Shown one piece after another: positions 7,434 through 15,355 of a stretch of DNA of 39,810 nt (position 1 is the first letter of the stretch; each line of letters starts with the position of its first letter). The notes beneath the pieces are model-generated. The model made no database searches, had not been told where the DNA came from, and saw nothing but the letters and a program-made list of their open reading frames with translations. The stretch is from assembly GCA_002307055.1 (NCBI GenBank), contig DBTM01000010.1:1-39810 (forward strand). The letters run 5' to 3'. The DNA is from Clostridiales bacterium UBA1316. GTDB taxonomy: Bacteria > Bacillota > Clostridia > Oscillospirales > Oscillospiraceae. A program made the translations under genes and the position numbers.

Positions 7434-8786
7434 TCACCTTGTCAGCTTGCGTATCCATTTGTATCTGTTGCAGCGGATGGCATTCGGGATGCACTTGAGT
7501 ATCTGGTCTGATTTCAGGAAGATGAAGGTATAAAGCGGCGGAAACTTAAAGACGAAAGCTGAAAGCGCCGACATGGGAATTGTAAAGCCCCACATAAATA
7601 TGAGGTCCACAAAAAAAGCGTATTTTGTGTCGCCGCCGCCTTGGATAATCCCGCCCGCAACCGGGTATTCATACGACGTTCCGACGACTGTGATGCTGAG
7701 GATAATCATGAAGTCGAGAGCCATTCTGCGCGTTTCGTCTGATACCGCGTATATGCCGATAACGGCATCCTTAATGCAGAACAAAACCGAGCCGGATATC
7801 AGCCCGATAATGATAAACAGCACCTGCAGCGTTACCGTGTAGGGCTTGACTCTGTCCATCCTGTTTTCTCCAACAGTCTTGCCCATAATAACAGACGTTG
7901 CGCTCGCCGCGCAGAGGCTCAAAACTGCCGCCACCTGGAATATGACCGCCGCAATGCTGTTTGCGGCGATAGCCGTTTCGCTCATATGGCCGAGGATTGC
8001 CGACTGCACCGCCATCGCCAGTCCCCAAAAGGAGCCGCTGAGTATGATGGGCAGCGCTGTTTTTACATAATCGCGGAAATAGGTAAAGTCAAAGCGGAAA
8101 ATCGATTTAATCGTCATTTTTATTTTTTTGTCAATAAAGCGCATGTAGACAAGGATAATCACCAGCTCCGCCGACCAGCCGATCAGCGTTGATATCGCGG
8201 CGCCTTCAATACCCAGCCGGGGAAAACCAAGGTTGCCGAATATCAGGCAGTAGTTGAAAATGATCTTTACAATCATCGTCACCGCGGCCATAACCGTCCC
8301 GATGAACGCTGTTTCCACGCTGCGCAGTGACATGACGAGTGTGTTTGATACAGAGAAAATAATATTTGTAACGCTCATGATGCGCATATATTTGACACCC
8401 TCAGCAATGACGCTTTTATCGTTCGTCATCAGGCCCATGACTTTATCAGGGATGAAGAAGGACAACGCAAAAAAGATCAGGCCCGCCAGCAAAGCAAATT
8501 TCATACCGACGCTGATAATCTTTTTAATGGGTTCGGTTTCGCCTTTGCCCCAATACTGCGCCCCCAGGGCGACAATACCGCCCGCGATACCGGCGATAAT
8601 CATCTGCAGCAGAAATTGTATCTGATTAGCTATCGCTGCTCCGGCGAGAGAAAATTCGTTATATGTACCGAGCATCACATTATCAACAAGGCCGACGCTC
8701 AATGAAATCAGGTTCTGGAGGGAAATTATTATCAACAGCGACAAAAACGACGTGTAAAACTTTTTCTCTCTTACAAACAAACGCAT
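7434..8786 (-). CDS. MATE-family multidrug efflux transporter
   Basis: A 450-residue polytopic membrane protein with about twelve hydrophobic segments in two related halves, as in MATE/NorM cation-drug antiporters. Features include the N-terminal LVDNVMLGTYNEFSLAGAAIANQ stretch, in which the DNVMLG signature is clear, and the paired GAQYWGKGE and MGKTVGENR loops of the two halves. It would export cationic compounds using Na+ or H+ gradients. AAAGGA precedes the ATG. It follows the broken glycosylase gene on the same strand after 67 bp and may share its transcript. No dedicated regulator is adjacent. Confidence 0.9.
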   Translation of the reverse strand: MRLFVREKKFYTSFLSLLIIISLQNLISLSVGLVDNVMLGTYNEFSLAGAAIANQIQFLLQMIIAGIAGGIVALGAQYWGKGETEPIKKIISVGMKFALLAGLIFFALSFFIPDKVMGLMTNDKSVIAEGVKYMRIMSVTNIIFSVSNTLVMSLRSVETAFIGTVMAAVTMIVKIIFNYCLIFGNLGFPRLGIEGAAISTLIGWSAELVIILVYMRFIDKKIKMTIKSIFRFDFTYFRDYVKTALPIILSGSFWGLAMAVQSAILGHMSETAIAANSIAAVIFQVAAVLSLCAASATSVIMGKTVGENRMDRVKPYTVTLQVLFIIIGLISGSVLFCIKDAVIGIYAVSDETRRMALDFMIILSITVVGTSYEYPVAGGIIQGGGDTKYAFFVDLIFMWGFTIPMSALSAFVFKFPPLYTFIFLKSDQILKCIPNAIRCNRYKWIRKLTR

Positions 8787-8853
8787 TATTTTAATCCTTT
8801 GTTTTTATTTATCCCATTTTCAAGCGAAAATGCCGCGCGCCCTGCCGGATAGG

Positions 8854-9469
8854 CTATCGCTCTGTTTTGCCGCTTCTCGTATAGTAAAACATATACTGCT
8901 GTGCGATTCCCGCGTACGGACTGAAAACAGAGGGGTCGAGCCCCTCTTTATAATTCTCGGCAATCGATTTTTTCATCCATGTATCGACGGGGAAAGCGTC
9001 GAGCATATGCAGCCCGAACAATACCGCGCAGCTGGCCACCTTATCACCGACGCCGCTGAGCTTTTTCAATGCGCTCAAGGCGTTCTCCGGCGTCCCTGCC
9101 GCCAGCGCCTCGAGATCCATACTTCCGTCCGATACGGTACGCGCGGCTTCTAGAATATACGGCGCTCTGTACCCGGCGCGCAGCGGGGCCAAGTCCTCAG
9201 CTGTCAGTCGTGCTGTTGTCTCAGCCGACGGAAACGTATAGTATGTATCGCCGCTGAAGGCAATCGGCGCACCGTAAAGCCCGCAGAACTTTTCAACGAT
9301 CTGCTTAATGCGCGGGATATTATTGCACTGCGACAGGATAAAAGAACACAGCGCTTCCCATTTATCCTGCTTCAGAATGCGGATGCCCGTTCCGAAGCGC
9401 GCGGCTCGGGTCATATAAATCCCGAATTCCGGTTATCTCAACCTCATCCCCGCTTTGAAAATACTGCAT
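8854..9469 (-). pseudogene. OGG-type 8-oxoguanine/3-methyladenine DNA glycosylase, deleted and frameshifted
   Basis: From 9414 downward a 186-residue frame covers the catalytic domain of an OGG1-like glycosylase. It has FGTGIRILKQD, the helix-hairpin-helix LSGVGDKVASC with the catalytic Lys, and the catalytic Asp in FPVDTWM. The usual N-terminal OGG_N domain is missing. Just upstream, in another frame, a start at 9469 encodes MQYFQSGDEVEITGIRDLY, which looks like the true beginning of such a protein. The two pieces meet near 9410-9415 with a frame change and an apparent loss of roughly 80-90 codons. This is best read as an internal deletion. The 9414 ATG has no convincing ribosome site. Confidence 0.65.
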
Positions 9470-9519
9470 AAAAATTAACCTATCCGCTTTCAGCTCGCAG
9501 CGCCCGCCGTCTGTCTTTC

Positions 9520-10236
9520 CTAATAATCAAACCCTCTCTTCGGGTCGGTGAATTCCTTCAGGCGCAGGTTGTACGAATCCATAGCCGCTTCTTCAAAGGC
9601 GAGCGCTCTGTCTTTAACGCCGAGGAGCGTCATGATGTATTTCGTAAACAGCGGGTTCATAACGAGCAGCGGCCCCAATACATATGTCGCCATAAAATTG
9701 TTCCGGCGTATCCCCTCGGGCTTGACCTCAGGATTTCTCCCCGCGCCCCGGACCGTCGTAAACAAGCCGTCAACAGCGCTTATGCCGTCGAAGACGTGGG
9801 CAAACTGGCTTTTCAGGCCGACGATATCGATGTCCCCGAATTTGCCGAGATAGAGTGCGTTATAACGGTCCATCATCCGGCGCTTCGCCATTAAGTCAAA
9901 CAAGCCGAGTGCCTCAACAGCGCTGCCGTCTTCATTTTCAATGGACCGGATAAATATCTCAAGGGCGTTGCCCGTGATTAAAAAAATCGTGCCGCGGTCA
10001 ATGAGCGCTTCGATTTTCTCTTTATACGGCCGCAGAGCGTCAATCACAAGCTCCTGCGCCCGCTCGGTCATAGAGCATAGGTAAATCATATCGACATCAT
10101 CGTTCAGGAATGCCGGCGGCGTTTTCAGAGATGTTTTGATAATTTCCGCTTCAGGCACACTGCGGTGCAGGTATTCGATGTTCATCAGGTCGCCGTACAG
10201 ATAGCAGACCTCAGGATACAGTATCTCAATTTTCAT
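9520..10236 (-). CDS. GatD-like class I glutamine amidotransferase lacking catalytic Cys and His
   Basis: This 238-residue CobB/CobQ-type amidotransferase lies 32 bp downstream of murT, exactly where GatD, the glutaminase subunit of lipid II isoglutaminyl synthase, is expected. In GatD the nucleophile is in TICGGYQ and the His in TYLHGP. Here the matching stretches read ITGNALE (Gly 89 in place of Cys) and TYVLGP (Leu 187 in place of His), and the GGGSD loop is CSMTE. The fold signature remains but glutaminase chemistry cannot work by the known mechanism. The start is placed at MKIEIL (10236) because the in-frame TTG at 10248 abuts the AAAGGA. It may be a scaffold for MurT, which might use free ammonia. 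Confidence 0.8.
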   Translation of the reverse strand: MKIEILYPEVCYLYGDLMNIEYLHRSVPEAEIIKTSLKTPPAFLNDDVDMIYLCSMTERAQELVIDALRPYKEKIEALIDRGTIFLITGNALEIFIRSIENEDGSAVEALGLFDLMAKRRMMDRYNALYLGKFGDIDIVGLKSQFAHVFDGISAVDGLFTTVRGAGRNPEVKPEGIRRNNFMATYVLGPLLVMNPLFTKYIMTLLGVKDRALAFEEAAMDSYNLRLKEFTDPKRGFDY

Positions 10237-10268
10237 ATATATGACCAATCCTTTCTAAAGCTTAAAAT

Positions 10269-11642
10269 TTAAGCTTTAGCCTCCTGTGCAAGCGCTTTGA
10301 TTTTCCCCTGTACCCTGTAGACAAGGTCCAGCGCGTCCGTGCCGTAAAACAGGCAGACGCTTTCGCCGCTGTTATACTCCAGGAGCGTCGGCGCATCCAT
10401 CTCATCGAGTGTGCACCGGATTTTCTCCTCCGGCACGCCCGCAATAAGCAGGCGGAGCCGGTAATCCTTTGCCCGCGGGCCTGTCGCCACGATGCGCGTG
10501 ATGTTTTCCTTGTTTAAAAACTCGAAATCGCAGTCATACAGCCACGTCACGTTTTCCGACCAATGCTGCTGGTCGTGGATGCAGTTCATCATCAGGATGA
10601 TTTCCTTCCGGCCGGGCAATCCGCTGATATAGTCAAAGGCTCTCGAACCCGCCAGCGCGTTTTTATCCTTCGACATCTGCATCACTACCGTCACATCGCC
10701 GGCCTTTTGGGCATTATACCGCGTTTCCATAATTTTTGTTTTGCCGAGTCCCTGCTTGATTTCCTCATGCGAAAGGCCAAGCTCGCGGAGCGCCGCGATG
10801 ACCGTCACCATATTATAAATGTTGAATATACTGTCGCTTAATAACCGGTAGCTCTGCGCGCCGCCCCTGTCTGACACCGTCATGCTCATCGTCTCGGTAT
10901 CGATATCGGTTGCGAAATAATCGCTTTCGGGTGATTGAAAGCCGCAGCCGGCGCACCGGGCTTTCCCGATATGATGGTACCGCCTGTAGTCGTAAACCAG
11001 CTCGCCGCAGCAGACCGGGCAGATTTGTACATCGTTGATGAGGTTGATGCATGCCGTCACATCGGTTTTCATCTTATCCAGGCCGAAATAAGCGCGCGGG
11101 TTATCCGGGCAGATGCCGGAGGAAATCAGATCGTCGCTGTTGAGAATCAGCTTCGTTGTTTTCGGAACGGTCCCCTCAATAAAGCTGGCTATATACTGCG
11201 GATGCGCGTTCCGCATCGGCGAGTCGCGGAACAGATTTGTAATGATGAGGTAATCCGGCTTGACGTACGGGTATATCCTTTTGGAGGAACGCTCGTCCAC
11301 CTCCAAAACAGCCATTTCATATTTCGTTTTTCCGAAAATGCCGCAGCCGGTGATAAGGCTCGTCGCAATCCCGGAAGCGACATTGGAACCCAGCTGATTA
11401 TTTAAAACGCGGTGCCCCTTGTCCGTCAGGACATCATTGAGTAAATTAGACACCGTTGTTTTCCCGTTCGAGCCCGTGACAACAATAATCATCTTCGGCT
11501 TGCCGACATGCGCCATAAAGTCCGGGCAGAGCTTCAGTGCCACAAGCCCTGGGAAATTGGTCGCGTTGCGCTTTAATATTCGGAGTGCGCGCCTGGCGCA
11601 CTTCGCCGTCCATAATGCAAAAATAAATCTCAGTCTGCCCAT
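10269..11642 (-). CDS. murT: MurT, lipid II isoglutaminyl synthase ligase subunit
   Basis: A 457-residue Mur-ligase relative. The ATP loop VVTGSNGKTTVSNLL sits near residues 55-70, the central Mur ligase domain follows, and the C-terminal DUF1727 domain covers about residues 330-445. A four-Cys zinc ribbon, CPVCCGEL then CAGCGF, lies inside the middle domain, as in MurT proteins. With GatD, MurT amidates the alpha-carboxyl of D-Glu in lipid II, which is needed for peptidoglycan cross-linking. A GAAGG precedes the ATG. It sits between trmB (42 bp upstream) and the GatD-like gene, so the three probably form an operon. The ligase half looks intact although its partner is not. Confidence 0.9.
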   Translation of the reverse strand: MGRLRFIFALWTAKCARRALRILKRNATNFPGLVALKLCPDFMAHVGKPKMIIVVTGSNGKTTVSNLLNDVLTDKGHRVLNNQLGSNVASGIATSLITGCGIFGKTKYEMAVLEVDERSSKRIYPYVKPDYLIITNLFRDSPMRNAHPQYIASFIEGTVPKTTKLILNSDDLISSGICPDNPRAYFGLDKMKTDVTACINLINDVQICPVCCGELVYDYRRYHHIGKARCAGCGFQSPESDYFATDIDTETMSMTVSDRGGAQSYRLLSDSIFNIYNMVTVIAALRELGLSHEEIKQGLGKTKIMETRYNAQKAGDVTVVMQMSKDKNALAGSRAFDYISGLPGRKEIILMMNCIHDQQHWSENVTWLYDCDFEFLNKENITRIVATGPRAKDYRLRLLIAGVPEEKIRCTLDEMDAPTLLEYNSGESVCLFYGTDALDLVYRVQGKIKALAQEAKA

Positions 11643-11684
11643 CTGCCATCTGCCTTCACATAAGTAATGAATTGTGCCGACGCC

Positions 11685-12323
11685 CTATGTCTTAATTCTA
11701 GCCACGCACCTGTTGATTGAAACGCCCTGCTCGTGAAACTTCATTTCATAATCCGTCATGATGCCCACCATACCGCCGCCATGCAGATCACGCGTGACGT
11801 CTTCGAGCTCAAACCCGCATTTTAAGAACTGCCCGAGCGAATAGTCGAACAGCCCGTCATTGTCCGTTTTGAAGTGAATCTCGCCGTCTGCGCGCAAAAT
11901 GTCCTTATAAATATCTAAAAAGCCTTCATGCGTCAGCCGCCGCTTCCGATGCCCATTGCTCGGCCAGGGATCACAGAAGTTTAGATAAATACGCCCGACT
12001 TCACCGCTGGCGAATATAAACCGCAGCATAGCGGCGTCCGTATCAATAAAACGAATGTTCGGAATTCCCTCTCGCGCAGCCCGCTCCATCCCGATAATCA
12101 TCGCCTCGCGCACACGCTCAATAGCGACCAGCAGCGTCTCCGGCATTGTCAGCGCTGTTTCCGCCGTAAACCGTCCCCGCCCGCACCCGATCTCCAGCTG
12201 CAGCTCCTTATATTCCGGAAACGTTTCCAGCCATTTCCCGTGATAATCCTCCGGATTGCCGATATAAATACCGCCGCATTTTTCAATTCTCCGCGGCATA
12301 TTCGGTTTTTTTCTCATTCGCAT
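11685..12323 (-). CDS. trmB: tRNA (guanine-N7-)-methyltransferase
   Basis: TrmB methylates N7 of G46 in tRNA variable loops with SAM. The 212-residue protein shows the SAM motif LEIGCGRGRFTAETA and the family motif NFCDPWPSNGHRKRRLTHEGF, whose DPWP and KRRL elements are diagnostic. The start is MRMRKKPNMP because AAGGTGA lies a few bases upstream. An upstream in-frame ATG at 12371 would overlap the promoter. Its own promoter leaves a leader of only about 12 nt. It heads the likely trmB-murT-gatD-like operon. Confidence 0.93.
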   Translation of the reverse strand: MRMRKKPNMPRRIEKCGGIYIGNPEDYHGKWLETFPEYKELQLEIGCGRGRFTAETALTMPETLLVAIERVREAMIIGMERAAREGIPNIRFIDTDAAMLRFIFASGEVGRIYLNFCDPWPSNGHRKRRLTHEGFLDIYKDILRADGEIHFKTDNDGLFDYSLGQFLKCGFELEDVTRDLHGGGMVGIMTDYEMKFHEQGVSINRCVARIKT

Positions 12324-12342
12324 ACATACTTCACCTTGCAGT

Positions 12343-12371
12343 ATTGTAGCATACCGCCCCGAATTCCGCAA
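12343..12371 (-). promoter_or_regulatory. Promoter of the trmB operon
   Basis: The minus strand has TTGCGG (12366-12371), a 17-bp spacer and TACAAT (12343-12348), with an extended TGC before the -10. This fixes the trmB start at 12323 rather than 12371. Confidence 0.65.
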
Positions 12372-12407
12372 ACAAAAAGCCCTTCACGCTATTTCTGTTT
12401 ATATAGG

Positions 12408-12440
12408 TTAAAAATCAGAGGATTTCCCTCTGATTTTTAA
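12408..12440 (-). terminator. Bidirectional-looking terminator
   Basis: Arms AAAAATCAGAGG and CCTCTGATTTTT (12410-12421, 12427-12438) flank a 5-nt loop. It lies 20 bp after the stop of the acetyltransferase gene at 12460 and insulates it from the trmB promoter. Confidence 0.8.
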
Positions 12441-12459
12441 GTACAGGCTCAATCAATCA

Positions 12460-13095
12460 TTATACTTTGCAATGAAATTCCCTTTTCAGACAGCCGTAAA
12501 TACAAATGTTTTGCAGCTTTTTATACACAGCCATTGAAGCATCGTTTTTTGTTATTTTAATTTCTTGGCCGTCAATAGTATACTTATTAACCGACGCTTC
12601 ACGCATAACGCCTTCAAGAATAAATCCGTTTTTTTTGAGCACATTTGCCGATGCCGCATTTTCTGCACTGACATAGGTATATATTCGGTTTGCTTCCAGC
12701 GTATGAAACGCCCAATTCAATATACAATTGACAGCTTCGCTCATATACCCGTTACCACGTGCTTCTTTTGCAAGGCAATAATGAATTTGCGCTGTTTCCG
12801 CATTAAAATCATACTTACACAGCTCTATCTTCCCGATGCTCTTATTCGTGCTTTTTTCCGCAATGCACCAGATTATAGATTCTTTCGTCTGAAACATTCG
12901 CGGTACATTTTTGAGAAACAGCCGTAGATATGTCTCTAGGTCCCCGTCTTCAAAGTAGTGCAGCCCATCCATATAATAAACAATATCGCCTCTATGCCAG
13001 GCAATAAAGCTTTCATAATCCTCTAATACAAAAGGACGTATAATCAACCTATCTGTTTTGAATACCGGAAATTGCTTAAATACTTCTTTATCCAT
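12460..13095 (-). CDS. GNAT-family N-acetyltransferase (RimJ/RimL type)
   Basis: A 211-residue acetyltransferase of the Acetyltransf_3 group. It opens with FKTDRLIIRPFVLEDYESF, carries the acetyl-CoA turn in KEARGNGYMSEAV and the C-terminal SANVLKKNGFILEG, all typical. Such enzymes acetylate protein N-termini or small amines; the target is unknown. Its base composition is more AT-rich than that of trmB/murT next door, and it sits beside a broken kinase gene, so it may belong to an acquired segment. A GGGGG lies just before the ATG, and a clear terminator follows. Confidence 0.82.
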   Translation of the reverse strand: MDKEVFKQFPVFKTDRLIIRPFVLEDYESFIAWHRGDIVYYMDGLHYFEDGDLETYLRLFLKNVPRMFQTKESIIWCIAEKSTNKSIGKIELCKYDFNAETAQIHYCLAKEARGNGYMSEAVNCILNWAFHTLEANRIYTYVSAENAASANVLKKNGFILEGVMREASVNKYTIDGQEIKITKNDASMAVYKKLQNICIYGCLKREFHCKV

Positions 13096-13293
13096 TTTGG
13101 TCCCCCATTATATTCATATATGCAAGGTTAACAAAAACTGAATATATAATCCATATATTGCAATGTAAGCTATATAAACATAAAATCAACCACAGGTTTA
13201 GTTTAATAATTCATATAGGTTGATACAAGCTTAATTAATGTTCATTATATAACATTATTGGTTGTAGATAATCCAAGTTTCGCTGGCGGTAAA

Positions 13294-13358
13294 GCGGTTA
13301 CTATAACCGTTAAATGATTAGGTTAAGAGGGTTTGATAACCTCTGCGGTTATCTTTTT
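13294..13358 (+). promoter_or_regulatory. Candidate transcription attenuator or riboswitch expression platform
   Basis: The plus strand has a terminator GATAACC (13335-13341) / GGTTATC (13347-13353) followed by five T. The segment AACCTCT (13338-13344) can instead pair with AGAGGGTT (13326-13333, one bulged G), giving a mutually exclusive antiterminator. A third hairpin CGGTTA-N3-TAACCG (13295-13309) precedes them. It lies 80-150 nt before the broken kinase gene. No known riboswitch class was recognised. The remaining sequence 13096-13290 is AT-rich with no gene seen. Confidence 0.4.
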
Positions 13359-13441
13359 ATTCCACATTTGTATTAAGTAATATGATATGCTAAAATGAGG
13401 TAAATTTAAAGGAAATTTATCGTTATTAGAGAGGTGCGGCG

Positions 13442-14087
13442 ATGATTATTGTCAAAACTGCGGAGAAATCACAAAAGATGAGGTAAAGATATATAACTAT
13501 AACTTGCGAAAGCAAAATATTAATATTTCACCTGTAGTGCCTGCTTGCAAGTTTTGTGGCGCAGAGGTGAATGTATCACATATCTGTAACGGCGGCAGCA
13601 TTATTGTCATAAACGGTACATCCGGCAGCGGTAAGACTACCATCGCAGAAATTTTGCAAAGCAAAGATTTCCTTGCCATTGACGGTGATTGCGCGATACA
13701 GGCGCTCCGTCATAAAAAGGCACAAAACAATATGAATGGAGCGAATTGATTGACGAAATTGCCTGTGAAATCGATATTTTATCTTTGTTTTCAGGAAATA
13801 TCGTCTTGTCTCATGTCGTCCTGCCAGAGGATTTGGTTAAGTTTATAAAAATATTTACAACCCGCAATCTGAAATATAAATTTATTCTTCTCAAACCCGA
13901 ATATCAAACCGCTGTAGAACGATGCCAAACAAGAATCAGTCATACAAGCGTTACACCAGAAGAATGGATTAAGCATTTTTATGATTTGCTCATGTTTGAA
14001 GATTGTATATTTGATATTATAGACAATACCAATTTGACAGCGCAGGAAACCGCAGAAACCATACTAAAATTACCTTACAGAGGATAG
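13442..14087 (+). pseudogene. Zinc-ribbon P-loop kinase-like gene, frameshifted
   Basis: Two adjacent frames together encode one protein. The first part has a treble-clef-like zinc site (CQNCGEITKDE then CKFCG) and a Walker A loop GTSGSGKTTIAE; it resembles AAA or nucleotide/antibiotic kinases. It runs out of frame at the A-run 13714-13718 (five A). A sixth A would join RHKK directly to GTKQYEWSELIDEI, and the frame then continues to a TAG at 14085. The start also looks damaged: the ATG at 13442 is out of frame with the CQNCG motif, and the in-frame TTG at 13504 would lose the first Cys pair. The function of this family is not established. Confidence 0.65.
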
Positions 14088-14257
14088 AAAGCAAGTGGAC
14101 GGTCCGAAACCGCTGAAAAAGCCTTGTATTGTCATGCCGAGCGTAGAGAGGGATCTTTAAAACATTGCATTTGCAGGCATTAAAAGATTCTTAGCTGCGC
14201 TCAGAATGACACGATTGGCAGTTTTTCAGCGGTTTCGGACGGTCCTCCTGCTTTTCT
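14086..14257. repeat. MITE-like element with terminal inverted repeats
   Basis: The stretch GGTCCGAAACCGCTGAAAAA (14101-14120) is repeated inverted at 14222-14241, and weaker complementarity extends outward to about 14086 and 14257. Inside, GTCATGCCGAGCG (left) and CTGCGCTCAGAATGAC (right) form a second imperfect inverted repeat. There is no gene inside, and the size is about 150-170 bp. No clear target-site duplication was found. It lies between the convergent kinase pseudogene and the APH-type gene, so a role as a long terminator hairpin is an alternative. Confidence 0.5.
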
Positions 14258-14294
14258 GACTTCTCATTCCGTCTAAACCGCCTATCCCGCAGTC

Positions 14295-15098
14295 CTAAAC
14301 CCAATCCCGCCCCCGTTCCTTTATAAACGCGGCGACTCTTTGGTAATGCGCCAGATATCCTTCTTTCACCATCCTGATGGAATTCTCGTCACCGGCTGCG
14401 GCGCCTTTTGTTATGGTGCCGCAAAAATCAATCTGAATGCGTTTATATACCAAATCTATAAAATCAGGCGGGCAGTCTGTGCCGTAGGCTTCGAAAAACA
14501 GCTTTAGCCGGCGTTTGCGTTCAGCGGCATGCAGTGACGGCTCGTAGCGTATACGGGTTCCGCGCTCCGGTATAACGACGCTGGGCGTTAAGGGTACCGT
14601 GCTGAATACAGGCACCGTTAAATCCCATAGGCGCGTACCGGGGCCGGCCTTGTCAAAATCGAAGAGGCCCGCTAAGCGATCATCAGTGAAAACAAAATTC
14701 CATATCGCGGCGTCATTATGGCATATAGTCTCCGGCTTTTCACTGAGGTGATCAGGTCTTGCCCATCCGGATTCTAACGCTATCGGCAGGAACCCCTCGG
14801 ACACGTCATGCAGCTTGCGCATAAAGCGTGCCATATTAATTAAAGTATCATCCGAATATAAGCATGGATGGAAATCTCCATAATCATGACCCATGGTCTT
14901 GCCCGGTAAATAGGTGAGAATTTCGCGTCCCTTTTCATCCAAACCAAGAAAACGCGGAACTCCTGCCATACCGGCCTGCTCCAAATAATGCAGATAGGTA
15001 TGCAGCATCGGGTGCCCTTGCACGCGCCGATGCACGGTATCGCCGATTTTTACAACACTGTTCATGCATCCGCCTAATACTTCTTCTTTTAATTTCAT
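14295..15098 (-). CDS. Aminoglycoside phosphotransferase (APH)-family kinase
   Basis: A 267-residue kinase-fold protein. The APH active-site signature is present: the HxDxxxxN catalytic loop as CHNDAAIWNF and the metal-binding Asp in GLFDFDKAGPG. The N-terminal lobe with a glycine-rich turn (LGGCMNSVVKIG) is short. Family members phosphorylate aminoglycosides, choline, homoserine or sugars; the true substrate cannot be told. The start at MKLKEEVL is supported by AAGGAG about 10 nt upstream, whereas the longer frame begins in a non-coding leader. It ends in TAG. Confidence 0.82.
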   Translation of the reverse strand: MKLKEEVLGGCMNSVVKIGDTVHRRVQGHPMLHTYLHYLEQAGMAGVPRFLGLDEKGREILTYLPGKTMGHDYGDFHPCLYSDDTLINMARFMRKLHDVSEGFLPIALESGWARPDHLSEKPETICHNDAAIWNFVFTDDRLAGLFDFDKAGPGTRLWDLTVPVFSTVPLTPSVVIPERGTRIRYEPSLHAAERKRRLKLFFEAYGTDCPPDFIDLVYKRIQIDFCGTITKGAAAGDENSIRMVKEGYLAHYQRVAAFIKERGRDWV

Positions 15099-15355
15099 AT
15101 CATTGGCTCCTTTTATTTTAGAATGTAATCTAAAATACACAACCATAATGACACAGCGGCAAATTCCGCTCCATACAGCTGCCGCTCATCACTTAATGGC
15201 TCTGTATGGAGCGCTGTTTGAAGTCTGTAAGCCGATACACGCAATCTCACCTCCGGTTGATTTTTCTCTTTTAAGTAATCCCTTACATAACATTGATTTT
15301 ATAATAGCACCGGGTATACAATAGCTCTCATAAATACTACAGGAGACGTGACAAT

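Noticed and set aside
15283..15305. Promoter for the aldo/keto reductase (TATAAT at 15300)
   Set aside because: The -10 looks good, but no -35 hexamer lies at an acceptable distance and no extended -10 is present.
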